Source: Streptomyces olivochromogenes
Lineage (GTDB): Bacteria > Actinomycetota > Actinomycetes > Streptomycetales > Streptomycetaceae
Reading direction: 5' to 3'
Length of the DNA stretch: 64,000 bases
Assembly (NCBI RefSeq): GCF_001514115.1
Contig: NZ_KQ948454.1
Span: 481,425-545,424 of the forward strand
Shown here: piece after piece, positions 1-9,759 of the stretch
Layout: the number at the start of each line of letters is the position of its first letter
Position numbering within the stretch: position 1 is the stretch's first letter
Position numbers and translations under genes: made by a program
The notes under the pieces: generated by a model
The model's database searches: none
The model's input: the letters and a program-made list of their open reading frames with translations, nothing else
What the model was told of the DNA's origin: nothing

Positions 1-949
1 GCGGACCGCCCAGGCCCCGCGGACGAGTGCGGCGCCCTCCGAGAGCGCGTCCTCCTCCGACACCTCGTCCAGCACCTCGTACGCGCCCTACGTGAGCGCC
101 ACGGAGGCTTCCGCGACGGACTCGACGGGGTCTCCGACCACGTACAACCTGGCCTTCGTGATCTCCGACGGCAGCAACTGCACGGCCAAGTGGAACGGCA
201 CGGACGCCATCGACAAGGCCGCCGTGAAGTCCCGGATCTCGGCGCTGAAGAAGTCAGGCGCGAGTGTGCGCGTCTCGTTCGGCGGGGCGTCCGGCAAGGA
301 GCTGGCGGAGGTCTGCGGCAGCGCGAGCGCGCTCGCGGCGGCGTACGGGGCGGCGCTCGACGCCGCCGGGTCCACCCAGGCCGACTTCGACATCGAGGGG
401 GACGCGCTGACCGACTCCGCGTCGGTGGCGCTGCGGTCCAAGGCGATCGCGCTGCTCCAGGAGGAGCGCGATGACCTGAAGATGTCCTTCACGCTGCCGG
501 TCATGCCGTCCGGGCTGGATTCGGACAGTCTGGCGCTGCTGGAGTCCGCCAACGACAACTCCGTGACGGTCTCCACGGTCAACATCATGACGATGAATTA
601 CGGGAGTTCGTACTCGGGGGACATGGGCGACTACGCCGAGACGTCCGCCAAGGCGACCCACGATCAGCTGCAGGATGTGTTCGGGCTGTCGAGTGCGGGG
701 GCCTGGCAGGGGCTCGCGTTGACGTCGATGATCGGGGACAACGACGTGGCCAACGAAACGTTCAGCCTCTCGGACGCGGCGCAGGTCCGTGCGTTTGCCG
801 AGTCGAAGAAGATCGCTTGGGTGTCGATGTGGTCGACGTTCCGGGATCAGCAGTGTTCGAGTGATGACGCTTCTTCGGACAATGCGGCCACCAATTGCAG
901 TGGAGTTTCGCAGAGTTCGGGGGCGTTTGCTCAGGCGTTCGCTGGGTGA
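1..949 (+). CDS. GH18 chitinase-like secreted glycosidase, 3' part
   Basis: The frame is open from base 2 to a TGA at 947-949, so the 5' end lies before the window. The first 30 codons are a Ser/Thr/Ala-rich linker, as between a signal peptide or binding module and a catalytic domain. The domain starts near YNLAFVISDG. It carries FDIEG, matching the GH18 DxDxE catalytic signature with Glu as proton donor, then MTMNYG, the usual Met-x-Met-x-Tyr strand, and a final strand VSMWSTFRD. It probably hydrolyses chitin or a related beta-1,4-GlcNAc polymer outside the cell. The family fit comes from motifs only; a catalytically weak chitin-binding relative is possible. It ends convergently with the next gene at a repeat-derived hairpin. 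Confidence 0.75.
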   Translation, partial: RTAQAPRTSAAPSESASSSDTSSSTSYAPYVSATEASATDSTGSPTTYNLAFVISDGSNCTAKWNGTDAIDKAAVKSRISALKKSGASVRVSFGGASGKELAEVCGSASALAAAYGAALDAAGSTQADFDIEGDALTDSASVALRSKAIALLQEERDDLKMSFTLPVMPSGLDSDSLALLESANDNSVTVSTVNIMTMNYGSSYSGDMGDYAETSAKATHDQLQDVFGLSSAGAWQGLALTSMIGDNDVANETFSLSDAAQVRAFAESKKIAWVSMWSTFRDQQCSSDDASSDNAATNCSGVSQSSGAFAQAFAG

Positions 950-976
950 CGGCGCATATCTGATCTGCGGGCCGGT

Positions 977-1020
977 GGGGGCTGGTCGCGCAGTTCCCCG
1001 CGCCCCTGAAAACGGGGCGC
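977..1020 (+). repeat. Dispersed intergenic repeat with terminal hairpin, copy 1
   Basis: The core reads GGCTGGTCGCGCAGTTCCCC and is followed by a perfect 7-bp stem, GCGCCCC (1000-1006) and GGGGCGC (1014-1020), around a 7-nt loop. The same core occurs at 24358, 24420 and 38439. It lies between two convergent genes and could act as a two-way terminator. Confidence 0.75.
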
Positions 1021-1043
1021 TTCCCCGCCCGGGGGCAAGAAGT

Positions 1044-1490
1044 TCAGCGGCGTCTGTGTACCAGGCGACCCGCGCACACGGTCGCGACGCATGCCCCATC
1101 CACGTCGAACACCGCCAGGTCGGCCCGGCCGGGGGCCACGATCGCCGTAGGCCGGGTGCGGGCCAGGACCACGACGTCGTTTCGCTGGGCCGCGGCCCGG
1201 AGTTCCGGTGTGTCGACGTGCTCCTGAAGAACCGCCACCGCACCCGACTTCAGAATGGCGTGAACGCGTTCCCGTGGGGACGGCGCCTGCGGCAGTGGGC
1301 CCTCATGGACGAGTGCCGGGCCGAGGACCCCGGGCCAGCTGCGGACCCGTGCCCCCGGAAAGCGCTCCAGCAGCACGTCCAGCGGACCGGTGCCCGCGAC
1401 CCGGTCGCCCTCCACGGCGACCGCGCCGTCCTTCAGCGGGTCCGCGTCCCAGCTGATGCGCAGCTCGTCGGCGGTGTGGATCGTCAGCAC
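1044..1490 (-). CDS. Imidazolonepropionase-like protein lacking the amidohydrolase barrel
   Basis: This 148-residue protein starts at GTG 1490, only 7 nt after the mqnC stop, so it is very likely co-transcribed with mqnC. The N-terminal half (GAVAVEGDRVAGTG, then WPGVLGPALVHEG) and the C-terminal half (GRADLAVFDVDGACVATVCAG) look like the two parts of the composite beta-sandwich that flanks the TIM barrel in amidohydrolases. The barrel and its metal ligands are missing: there is no HxH after the position equivalent to PGLVNAHTH. Full-length imidazolonepropionases have about 400 residues. It therefore probably has no hydrolase activity; a structural, regulatory or vestigial role beside mqnC is inference. 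Confidence 0.7.
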   Translation of the reverse strand: MLTIHTADELRISWDADPLKDGAVAVEGDRVAGTGPLDVLLERFPGARVRSWPGVLGPALVHEGPLPQAPSPRERVHAILKSGAVAVLQEHVDTPELRAAAQRNDVVVLARTRPTAIVAPGRADLAVFDVDGACVATVCAGRLVHRRR

Positions 1491-1497
1491 GGCGGCG

Positions 1498-2712
1498 CTA
1501 GTTGGAGGCGAGCAGCTTCAGCTCGGGGTGCGCCGTGCCGCCCTCGATCGCGGTGGACGAGATGTGGGACATGACGCGCTCGTCGACCGGGTCGTTCGCC
1601 GGGTCGTCGTGGACGACGATGTGCTCGTACGTCGTGGTCCGCTGGGCGGGCACGCGGCCGGCCTTGCGGATCAGGTCGATGATCTCCATGCGGTTGGAGC
1701 GGTGCTTGGCGCCGGCGGAGGAGACGACGTTCTCCTCCAGCATGATCGAGCCGAGGTCGTCCGCGCCGTAGTGCAGGGAGAGCTGGCCGACCTCCTTGCC
1801 GGTGGTGAGCCAGGAGCCCTGGATGTGGGCGATGTTGTCCATGAACAGCCGGGCGATCGCGATCATCCGCAGGTACTCGAAGAGCGTCGCCTGCGTGCGG
1901 CCCTTCAGGTGGTTGTTCTCGGGCTGGTAGGTGTACGGGATGAAGGCGCGGAAGCCGCCCGTGCGGTCCTGTACGTCACGGATCATCCGCAGGTGCTCGA
2001 TGCGCTCGGCGTTGGTCTCGCCGGTGCCCATGAGCATGGTGGACGTCGACTCGACGCCCAGCCCGTGCGCGGTCTCCATGATCTCCAGCCAGCGCTCGCC
2101 GGACTCCTTGAGGGGGGCGATCGCCTTGCGGGGGCGGGCCGGGAGGAGTTCGGCGCCGGCGCCCGCGAAGGAGTCGAGGCCGGCGGTGTGGATCCGCTGG
2201 ATGGCCTCCTCCACACTCACCTTGGAGATACGGGCCATGTGCTCGACCTCGGACGCGCCGAGGGAGTGGATGACCAGCTGCGGGTAGGCGGCCTTGATCG
2301 CGGCGAAGTGCTTCTCGTAGTACTCGACGCCGTAGTCCGGGTGGTGTCCGCCCTGGAACATGATCTGCGTACCACCGAGTTCGACGGTCTCCGCGCAGCG
2401 GCGCAGGATGTCGTCGAGGTCGCGCGTCCAGCCCTTGGCGGTGTCCTTGGGAGCCGCGTAGAAGGCGCAGAACTTGCACGCCGTGACGCACACGTTCGTG
2501 TAGTTGATGTTGCGCTCGATGATGTACGTGGCGATGTGCTCGGTCCCCGCGTACCGGCGGCGGCGTACCGCGTCCGCGGCGGCGCCCAGGGCGTGCAGCG
2601 GGGCGTCGCGGTAGAGGACGAGCGCCTCTTCGGGGGTGATCCGCCCACCCGCGGCAGCACGGTCGAGGACGGCTGTGACATCAAAAGACGTGAGGTCGGC
2701 CTTCTCGGTCAC
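1498..2712 (-). CDS. mqnC: Cyclic dehypoxanthinyl futalosine synthase (radical SAM)
   Basis: This 404-residue enzyme matches the usual MqnC length. The radical SAM cluster motif CxxxCxxC is at C75, C79 and C82 (NVCVTACKFCAFY). GGTQIMFQGGHHPDYG and MLMGTGETNAERI are typical of the MqnC/MqnE/CofH group. MqnC cyclises dehypoxanthine futalosine, a cytoplasmic step of the futalosine route to menaquinone. It lies 72 nt downstream of the prepilin peptidase on the same strand and directly upstream of the barrel-less amidohydrolase-like gene. It is separated from MqnE by the GGHHPDYG segment and by its own N-terminus; mqnE is also present at 19.1 kb. Confidence 0.95.
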   Translation of the reverse strand: MTEKADLTSFDVTAVLDRAAAGGRITPEEALVLYRDAPLHALGAAADAVRRRRYAGTEHIATYIIERNINYTNVCVTACKFCAFYAAPKDTAKGWTRDLDDILRRCAETVELGGTQIMFQGGHHPDYGVEYYEKHFAAIKAAYPQLVIHSLGASEVEHMARISKVSVEEAIQRIHTAGLDSFAGAGAELLPARPRKAIAPLKESGERWLEIMETAHGLGVESTSTMLMGTGETNAERIEHLRMIRDVQDRTGGFRAFIPYTYQPENNHLKGRTQATLFEYLRMIAIARLFMDNIAHIQGSWLTTGKEVGQLSLHYGADDLGSIMLEENVVSSAGAKHRSNRMEIIDLIRKAGRVPAQRTTTYEHIVVHDDPANDPVDERVMSHISSTAIEGGTAHPELKLLASN

Positions 2713-2784
2713 CGGGAGCGTCCCTTTCGTAAGGGTTCTGGACGGACCCGGCCAGCCTACGCCAGCCCCACGCGCGGCCCGACG

Positions 2785-3684
2785 TCAGGCCGCGTACGCC
2801 CCGATCAGCAGCCCGACGTACGCCCCCGCGATCAGGAACGGCCCGAAGGGGATGGACGTCTTGCGCCCCGCGCGTCGCATCAGCACCAGCCCCAACCCGT
2901 ACAGGCCGCCGAACAGGAACCCGGCGAAGGTACCGAGCACCACGGTCCCCCATCCGTACCAGCCGAGCACGGCCCCGATTCCCAGCGCGAGCTTCACATC
3001 CCCGAAGCCCATGCCGTTCGGGTTGACGAGGAAGAGGAGGAAGTACGCGCCGCCCAGCACGAGCGACCCGAACAGCGCGGTCGGCCACTCCCCCGCGTGC
3101 TCCGGTACGAGGGCCATCACGCCCAGCAGTACGAGCGCCAGGCCCGCGAGCGGAAGGGTCAGGACGTCCGGCAGGCGCTGCACCCGGAAGTCCACGACCG
3201 CGAGCAGCACGCCGAGCGGCGCGAGCAGCAGCCAGACGGCCAGTTCGGGGCGGGCGCCGGTGGCGAGGGCGAGACCGGCGCAGGCCCCCGCGGTGGTGAG
3301 GGTGACGAGCGGGGTGCCGGGGCCGTAGCGGTACGCCGCCGGGGCGTCGCCCGGCACCCACCCCGCACCGCCCGTCACCCGCCCGGCATCACCGGGCACG
3401 CGGCCCTCGTCTCCAGGCACACGCCCCGCATCTCCGGGCGCCGACCTCGACGTACGGCGGTCAGGAAGGTCCTGGGCGCAGTCGGGGCAGCGGGCGAGGC
3501 CGAGCCAGCCGCCCGCGGCGCCGGTGAGGACGTGTCCGTCGGGGCACCGGGTCCGCCACGCCTCGTCCGGCTCCACCGCGAACCGGTAGGCGGCCCGCGG
3601 CACCAGCAGTCCCGCCGCCGCGCCCCAGAGGGCGGCGAGGACGGTCAGCCACAGCGGCCGGACGGACCAGAGTTCGAGGTCCAC
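2785..3684 (-). CDS. Prepilin peptidase, A24 family, with zinc-ribbon-like loop and repeat insert
   Basis: This 299-residue multi-pass membrane protein has the aspartyl protease motif GFGDVKLALG (GxGD) and a C-terminal set of membrane helices. An Asp in VVDFRVQRLPD fits the other catalytic position. After the first helix there is a cytoplasmic loop with a CxxxH and a CxxC pair (RCPDGH and RCPDC), likely a zinc site as in TadV/PilD-type enzymes. An imperfect seven-residue repeat of the GRVPGD type follows at about residues 85-115. It would cleave leader peptides of type IV pilin-like or Tad/Flp proteins, but no pilin gene is in the window. It starts at GTG 3684, 2 nt after the kinase stop, so translation is probably coupled. 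Confidence 0.88.
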   Translation of the reverse strand: MDLELWSVRPLWLTVLAALWGAAAGLLVPRAAYRFAVEPDEAWRTRCPDGHVLTGAAGGWLGLARCPDCAQDLPDRRTSRSAPGDAGRVPGDEGRVPGDAGRVTGGAGWVPGDAPAAYRYGPGTPLVTLTTAGACAGLALATGARPELAVWLLLAPLGVLLAVVDFRVQRLPDVLTLPLAGLALVLLGVMALVPEHAGEWPTALFGSLVLGGAYFLLFLVNPNGMGFGDVKLALGIGAVLGWYGWGTVVLGTFAGFLFGGLYGLGLVLMRRAGRKTSIPFGPFLIAGAYVGLLIGAYAA

Positions 3685-3686
3685 GG

Positions 3687-5441
3687 CTACTCGGCCTTCG
3701 ACATGCGCGCCACCGGATCGCCCGCGTCCGCGTTGTCCGTCTCGTACTTGAGGTCGCCACCGGCGGGAATCAGCCGCACCTCGTGGCTGCCCGTCGTGCA
3801 GGTCCCGGAGTTGGACGCCTTGGCGATGCTCGTCGCGGTGAGCTGTTTGTCCGTGACCTTCTTCAGGACGAGTACGTCGTCACAGATGCCGCCGATCAGA
3901 TCGGTCGACCGGAACGTGCCCAACTCCTTTCCCACGGCGGCCTGGTGGAGGGTGACCCGGAACGTGCCCGCGGGCAGCTTCCCGCTCAGCGCGTAGGCGT
4001 CGCCCGACCAGGTGCCGAGGTAGTGCGCGGGCACGGAGGCGAGCGTCGCGTCGGCCGAGCCGGCGGCGCTCGGTGTCGCCGCCGGAGGGGTGGCCGCGGA
4101 ATCGGGGCCTCTGGAGGCCGTGTTGTCGTCACCGCCGCCCGGGAGCAGATGGAACATGAACACCGAGCCCACGGTCACCGCGGCCAGCGCTCCCGCCACG
4201 GCCAGCGCGAGCGTGCAACTCACCCTGCGGCCACGACCGTTCGCACCGGGGGCCGAGGTCGCGGCCATGCTGACGGAGAGCTTGCCCGGGTGGTCCTCCC
4301 GGTGCTCTCGCCGGTCCTCGCGGCCCTGGTGGCCGGGGCCGGCCGCGGGCGTGCTCGGGTGGACCGTCGGCGCGGCGACCGCGTCCTGGACATCGCGCTG
4401 CCCCGGAACGTACGTCGGCATGGCGTACGGCGGCATGGTCGGCGGCGGACCGAACACCCCGTCGGGCGGCGGCGCCCCGGCCCCGGAGTCCGTGCCCACC
4501 GAAGGGCTGCTGAACCCCACCGGCCCGGACGGCGTCACCTCCGCCGCCTCCAGGTTCAGCAGCTGCACCGCGCTGCGGCTGACCTGCTCCACCAGGGGCC
4601 CCGGCAGCCAGCCGGCGGTCACCAGCCGGGCCGCTCCCTCGGGGGCCAGCCGTCCGGCCACCTCGCCCGGGGTCGGCCTGCCGGCCGGGTCCTTGGCGAG
4701 GCAGGCGGCCACGAGTTCCCGTAGCTCCCCCTCCAGGGAGCCGAGCCGGGGTTCCTCGTGCACCACCTTGTAGAGGAGGGCGGCCGAGGAGTCACCGGGG
4801 AACGGGGACTCGCCCGTCGCCGCGTACACCAGCACCGCGCCCAGGGAGAAGACGTCCGCCGCGCCCGTGACCCCCTTGCCGAGGATCTGCTCGGGGGACA
4901 TGTAGCCGGGGGAGCCGACGGAGACGCCCGTCGAGGTGAGCGAGGCGGTGCCGTCGGTGGCCCGGGCGATGCCGAAGTCGATGAGGAGGGGGCCGTCGAG
5001 GGTGAGCAGGACGTTGGAGGGCTTGACGTCACGGTGGACGAGGCCCAGTGCGTGGACCGCCGTGAGCGCCTCGGCCAGGCCCGCGCCCAGCACCCGTACC
5101 GAATGCGCCGGGAGCGGACCGCCCGCGTCCGCGACCGCCGCGGCGAGCGAGGGACCGGCCGCGTAGCCGGTCGCGACCCACGGCACGGACGCCTCCGGAT
5201 CCGCGTCGAGGACCGGGGCCGTCCACGCGCCGCCCACCCGCCGCGCGGCCTCGACCTCGCGGCGGAAGCGGGCGCGGAACTCCTCGTCGAGCGCGAAGTG
5301 CGGGTGCACGATCTTGACCGCGACCGTCCGCCCGCCCGCGCTGCGGCCCAGGTACACCCGTCCCATGCCGCCGGACCCCAGCCGGCCGAGCAACCGGTAG
5401 GGCCCCACGACCGTGGGTTCATCCACTCCGAGCGGCTGCAT
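3687..5441 (-). CDS. Membrane-anchored PASTA-less Ser/Thr protein kinase
   Basis: This 584-residue protein has a Hanks-type kinase domain in residues about 14-270: glycine loop GSGGMGRVY, VAVK lysine, HRDVKPSN catalytic loop, DFG, and SPGYMSPEQ. A Pro/Gly/Ser-rich linker follows. One transmembrane helix at about residues 405-430 (LALAVAGALAAVTVGSVF) precedes a small extracellular domain of about 120 residues with two Cys (GGICDD, SGTCTT) likely to form a disulfide. No PASTA repeats are present. ATG 5441 has a strong GGGGGAGG-type ribosome site. The outside domain could sense an extracellular cue and signal inward. The adjoining prepilin peptidase and mqnC genes follow in the same direction; a functional link is not shown. 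Confidence 0.92.
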   Translation of the reverse strand: MQPLGVDEPTVVGPYRLLGRLGSGGMGRVYLGRSAGGRTVAVKIVHPHFALDEEFRARFRREVEAARRVGGAWTAPVLDADPEASVPWVATGYAAGPSLAAAVADAGGPLPAHSVRVLGAGLAEALTAVHALGLVHRDVKPSNVLLTLDGPLLIDFGIARATDGTASLTSTGVSVGSPGYMSPEQILGKGVTGAADVFSLGAVLVYAATGESPFPGDSSAALLYKVVHEEPRLGSLEGELRELVAACLAKDPAGRPTPGEVAGRLAPEGAARLVTAGWLPGPLVEQVSRSAVQLLNLEAAEVTPSGPVGFSSPSVGTDSGAGAPPPDGVFGPPPTMPPYAMPTYVPGQRDVQDAVAAPTVHPSTPAAGPGHQGREDRREHREDHPGKLSVSMAATSAPGANGRGRRVSCTLALAVAGALAAVTVGSVFMFHLLPGGGDDNTASRGPDSAATPPAATPSAAGSADATLASVPAHYLGTWSGDAYALSGKLPAGTFRVTLHQAAVGKELGTFRSTDLIGGICDDVLVLKKVTDKQLTATSIAKASNSGTCTTGSHEVRLIPAGGDLKYETDNADAGDPVARMSKAE

Positions 5442-5544
5442 GGCGCTCCCACCTCCCCCGTACGCACGGACGCACTGCCCAGCAGGGTAGTTCCGTACGC
5501 CCCCGCGGGGTCCCCAACGCCCCCGCGGGTTCAGAACATCCCCC

Positions 5545-6787
<1,243 letters not shown>

Positions 6788-6991
6788 ATGGCTACCGGAA
6801 CCGTGAAGTGGTTCAACGCCGAAAAGGGCTTTGGTTTCATCGCCCAGGAAGGCGGCGGCCCGGACGTCTTCGTCCACTACTCCGCGATCAACGCGAGCGG
6901 ATTCCGCTCTCTCGAAGAGAACCAGTCGGTTTCCTTCGACGTCACGCAGGGTCCGAAGGGCCCGCAGGCGGAGAACGTCACCCCGATCTAA
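6788..6991 (+). CDS. Cold-shock domain protein (CspA family)
   Basis: This 67-residue protein has a single cold-shock domain. RNP1 (KGFGFIAQ) and RNP2 (VFVHYSAI) are both intact, and the start [14 protein letters not shown] is typical. It binds single-stranded RNA and DNA and acts as an RNA chaperone in the cytoplasm. The ATG at 6788 is preferred over upstream in-frame starts because of the AAGGAGG site just before it and the family's usual length. It is monocistronic: a strong terminator follows at 7046. Confidence 0.96.
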   Translation: MATGTVKWFNAEKGFGFIAQEGGGPDVFVHYSAINASGFRSLEENQSVSFDVTQGPKGPQAENVTPI

Positions 6992-7045
6992 GTCTGCGGG
7001 CTTCATGAGCCCAATGCTTTGATCCGGAACGGATCGCATTACCCA

Positions 7046-7078
7046 AGGAGCCCCGCGCCAGCCGGTCGCGGGGCTCCT
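7046..7078 (+). terminator. Stem-loop terminator between convergent genes
   Basis: A 12-bp perfect stem AGGAGCCCCGCG / CGCGGGGCTCCT surrounds a 9-nt loop. It lies 55 nt after the cold-shock stop and 29 nt after the convergent ligase stop, so it can serve both strands. There is no clear U-tract, as is common in Streptomyces. Confidence 0.85.
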
Positions 7079-7106
7079 GCCTTGTCCGGATCGCCCCTGA
7101 GCGGCC

Positions 7107-9011
7107 CTACCGCACGTACAGCTCCTCGATCTCCTTGCTGAAGTCACGTTCGATCGCCGCCCGCTTCAGCTTCATGGTGGGGGTCACGTGGCCCGCCAGT
7201 TCCGTGAAGTCTCCCGGGAGAACGGCGAAGCGGCGGATGGACTCGGGGCGGGAGACGAGTTTGTTGGCCTCGTCGATCGCGCGCTGGAGGATGACGTTCA
7301 GCTCCGGGTCGTCCATGAGGAGCTCCGGCGGGACGGGGTGCTTGCCGATCATCTGGCGCCAGTGGGTGACGCCGTCCTGGTCCAGGGTGATGAGCGCGGT
7401 GACGTAAGGGCGGCGGTCGCCGAGAACGATGCACTGGGCGATCAGCGGATGCGAGCGGAGCCAGTTCTCCAGAGGCGCGGGAGCCACGCTCTTGCCGCCC
7501 GCGGTGATCAGGATCTCCTTCTTGCGGCCCGTGATGGTGAGGTAGCCCCCGTCGTCCAGTTCGCCGATGTCACCGGTCGCGAACCAGCCGTCCGGCGCCG
7601 CGTCGACGACGCCGCCCGCGTTCGGGTCCCAGTAGCCGCGGAAGATCTGTTCGCCGCCCAGCAGGATCTCGCCGTCCCCGGCTATCCGTACCCGGGTGCC
7701 CGGCAGCGGCCAGCCCACCGTGCCCAGTCGGGGTTTGAGCGGGGGCGTGACGGTCGCGGCGGCGGTGGTCTCCGTCAGGCCGTACCCCTCGAAGATCTCG
7801 ATGCCGGCACCGGCGTAGAACGCGGCGAGACGGCGGCCCAGCGGGGAGCCGCCGCAGATCGTGTAGCGGACCTTGCCGCCCAGCGCGTTGCGGATCCGGC
7901 GGTAGACCAGGGGGTCGTAGAGGGCACGGGCGGCGCGCAGGGAGCGCGAAGGGCCCGGCCCGGTGCCGTGCTGCTTGGCCTCGACCGCCTCGCCGTAGCT
8001 GCACGCGATGCGCGCGGCGCGGTCGAAGGAGGACCCGCGGCCCATCTTCTCGGCCGTGGCCCGGCCGGTGTTGAACACCTTCTCCATGACATAAGGGATG
8101 GCCAGCAGGAAGGTGGGCCGGAAGCTCGCCAGGTCCGCGAGCAGGTCCTCGGTACTCAGGCTCGGCGCATGGCCCAGGCGCACCCGGGCGCGCAGACAGG
8201 CGACCGCGACCATCCGCCCGAAGACATGGGAGAGGGGGAGGAAGAGGAGCATCGACGCGGCGTCCGAGGTCTTCGCCTTGAAGATCGGGTAGAGCAGTTC
8301 GATCGCGTTGTCGATCTCGGCGAAGAAGTTGCCGTGGGTGAGTACGCAGCCCTTGGGGCGGCCGGTGGTACCCGAGGTGTAGATGAGGGTGGCGAGCGTG
8401 TCGGGGCCGAGCACCCCACGGCGCACGGCGACCTCCTGGTCCGGGATGTCCCGGCCCAGTTCGGCCAGCCGCTCCAGGTGGCCCTTCTCGAAGACCCACA
8501 TGTGCCGCAGGTCGGGGATCCGGTCGCGTTCCGGGCCGAGCGCGGACGCCTGCGCCACCGTCTCCGTGGCGAGGGCGACGGCTCCCGAGTCCTGGAGGAT
8601 CCAGCGGACCTGGAAAACGGAGGAGGTGGGGTAGACGGGGACGGTGACCAGGCCCGCCGCCCAGGCCGCGAAGTCCAGGAGCGTCCACTCGTACGTCGTC
8701 CGCGCCATGATCGCGATGCGGTCGCCGGGCGCCAGGCCCTCGGCGATCAGGCCCTTCGCCACCGCCAGCACCTGCGCGGCGAACTCGGTGGCGGTCACGT
8801 CCTCCCAGGCGCCGTCGGCGTTCTTCCTGCTGAGGACCGCCGTGTTCGGGGCCACGGTCGCGTTGTCGAACGGGATGTCCGCGAGCGAGCCGTGGGTCAC
8901 CTGACCGACGAGGGGTGGCACGGACACCTCGCGCACCACTCCGTCCAGCCGCCTGATCTCGGGCTCCACGAGGGAGGGTGGGGAGTCGTACGGGCTGGGC
9001 TGGGTGGACAT
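7107..9011 (-). CDS. Long-chain acyl-CoA ligase, AMP-forming
   Basis: This 634-residue member of the adenylate-forming (ANL) superfamily has the P-loop-like motif YTSGTTGRPKGC, the A5-type motif GYGLTETTAA, the A7/A8-type segment WFATGDIGELDDGGYLTITGRKKE and a late Lys in PTMKLKR. It activates fatty acids with ATP and CoA (FadD/FACS-like). The ATG at 9011 has AAGGAGCC upstream. A TTACCC-N-GGGTAA inverted repeat lies 177 bp upstream and also precedes the MaoC-type hydratase gene, suggesting shared control of lipid genes. The exact chain length cannot be read from sequence. Confidence 0.93.
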   Translation of the reverse strand: MSTQPSPYDSPPSLVEPEIRRLDGVVREVSVPPLVGQVTHGSLADIPFDNATVAPNTAVLSRKNADGAWEDVTATEFAAQVLAVAKGLIAEGLAPGDRIAIMARTTYEWTLLDFAAWAAGLVTVPVYPTSSVFQVRWILQDSGAVALATETVAQASALGPERDRIPDLRHMWVFEKGHLERLAELGRDIPDQEVAVRRGVLGPDTLATLIYTSGTTGRPKGCVLTHGNFFAEIDNAIELLYPIFKAKTSDAASMLLFLPLSHVFGRMVAVACLRARVRLGHAPSLSTEDLLADLASFRPTFLLAIPYVMEKVFNTGRATAEKMGRGSSFDRAARIACSYGEAVEAKQHGTGPGPSRSLRAARALYDPLVYRRIRNALGGKVRYTICGGSPLGRRLAAFYAGAGIEIFEGYGLTETTAAATVTPPLKPRLGTVGWPLPGTRVRIAGDGEILLGGEQIFRGYWDPNAGGVVDAAPDGWFATGDIGELDDGGYLTITGRKKEILITAGGKSVAPAPLENWLRSHPLIAQCIVLGDRRPYVTALITLDQDGVTHWRQMIGKHPVPPELLMDDPELNVILQRAIDEANKLVSRPESIRRFAVLPGDFTELAGHVTPTMKLKRAAIERDFSKEIEELYVR

Positions 9012-9187
9012 GGAGTGGCTCCTTGGCTACCAGGACCCGGTCGGTATGAGGTGGGTTGGGGGCGCAAAGTCTCATACGTGCCTGGGGCGTGGGGGGTTCA
9101 TGCGAGTTTCAACAAGGCAGGGGTGACCGGGATCGTACGGGGCGGGAGTGTGGGGTTTGTGGGTGTTCAAGGCGGGCGAAGTGCGAG

Positions 9188-9200
9188 TTACCCGGGGTAA
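9188..9200. promoter_or_regulatory. TTACCC-N-GGGTAA inverted repeat, candidate operator
   Basis: The sequence TTACCCGGGGTAA is a 6-bp dyad around one base. It lies just after the stop of the ATPase gene and upstream of the acyl-CoA ligase. An almost identical element is at 10958. Confidence 0.5.
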
Positions 9201-9203
9201 ATC

Positions 9204-9626
9204 TTAATTCTTCAGACGAAGTTCGGCCCATACCGTCTTGCCGACCAGGCGGTGCGCGACGCCCCATACGGTGGCGAGCACGGCCACGACGACCAGACCC
9301 CGCCCTCCCTCACCGTCCACCTCTCTCGCGCCGAACCGCAGATGCCGGTCACCGCGCGTGTCACTCACCTCGATACGCAGCGTGCCCTCCGGGAGGCGCA
9401 GCAGGCGGAGTTCGAAGTCGCGTCCGGGTACGCGGCCGTGGGTGACCGCGTTGGCGGCGAGTTCGGCCACGACGTGCTGTGCGGTGTCGTTCACGTCGCT
9501 GTCGTGCGGATATCCCCACTCGGCGAGTTGGTGTGCGGTGAGGTGACGGGCCAGGCGGGCGCCGCGCGGGGTGGAGCTGAGGCGCTGGCTCAGTTCGTCG
9601 GTGGGGGTGGAGATTCGAGAGTTCAC
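9204..9626 (-). CDS. HATPase_c-type ATP-binding regulatory protein
   Basis: This 140-residue protein is a small GHKL ATPase resembling anti-sigma factor kinases such as SpoIIAB/RsbW. The N box is VVAELAANAVTHG, and the G1/G2 region is VSDTRGDRHLRF then EGGRGLVVVAVLA. Such proteins are abundant in Streptomyces and can bind or phosphorylate anti-sigma antagonists; many are uncharacterised. It starts at GTG 9626 and is divergent from the XRE regulator, with 133 bp between. This ATPase, XRE and DUF397 arrangement recurs in Streptomyces, so a shared regulatory function is likely, but its partner is unknown. Confidence 0.88.
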   Translation of the reverse strand: MNSRISTPTDELSQRLSSTPRGARLARHLTAHQLAEWGYPHDSDVNDTAQHVVAELAANAVTHGRVPGRDFELRLLRLPEGTLRIEVSDTRGDRHLRFGAREVDGEGGRGLVVVAVLATVWGVAHRLVGKTVWAELRLKN

Positions 9627-9759
9627 ATCACCGAGCGTGGTCGGCTCGCCCTACGCTGACCAGGGGCGACCCGGCGACGCTGCGTAGCCGTACGGGTGCG
9701 GTGCGCGGGGTGTGCGGGTTGTCGGCCGTGGCGGTGAGCGTGTGAAGGCGGTGGCGTAC

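Noticed and set aside
1390..3996. Long plus-strand open frame of 868 codons
   Set aside because: It is a shadow of mqnC, prepilin peptidase and kinase on the minus strand; the composition is Arg/Pro/Gly-rich, no family is recognisable, and those genes have strong evidence.
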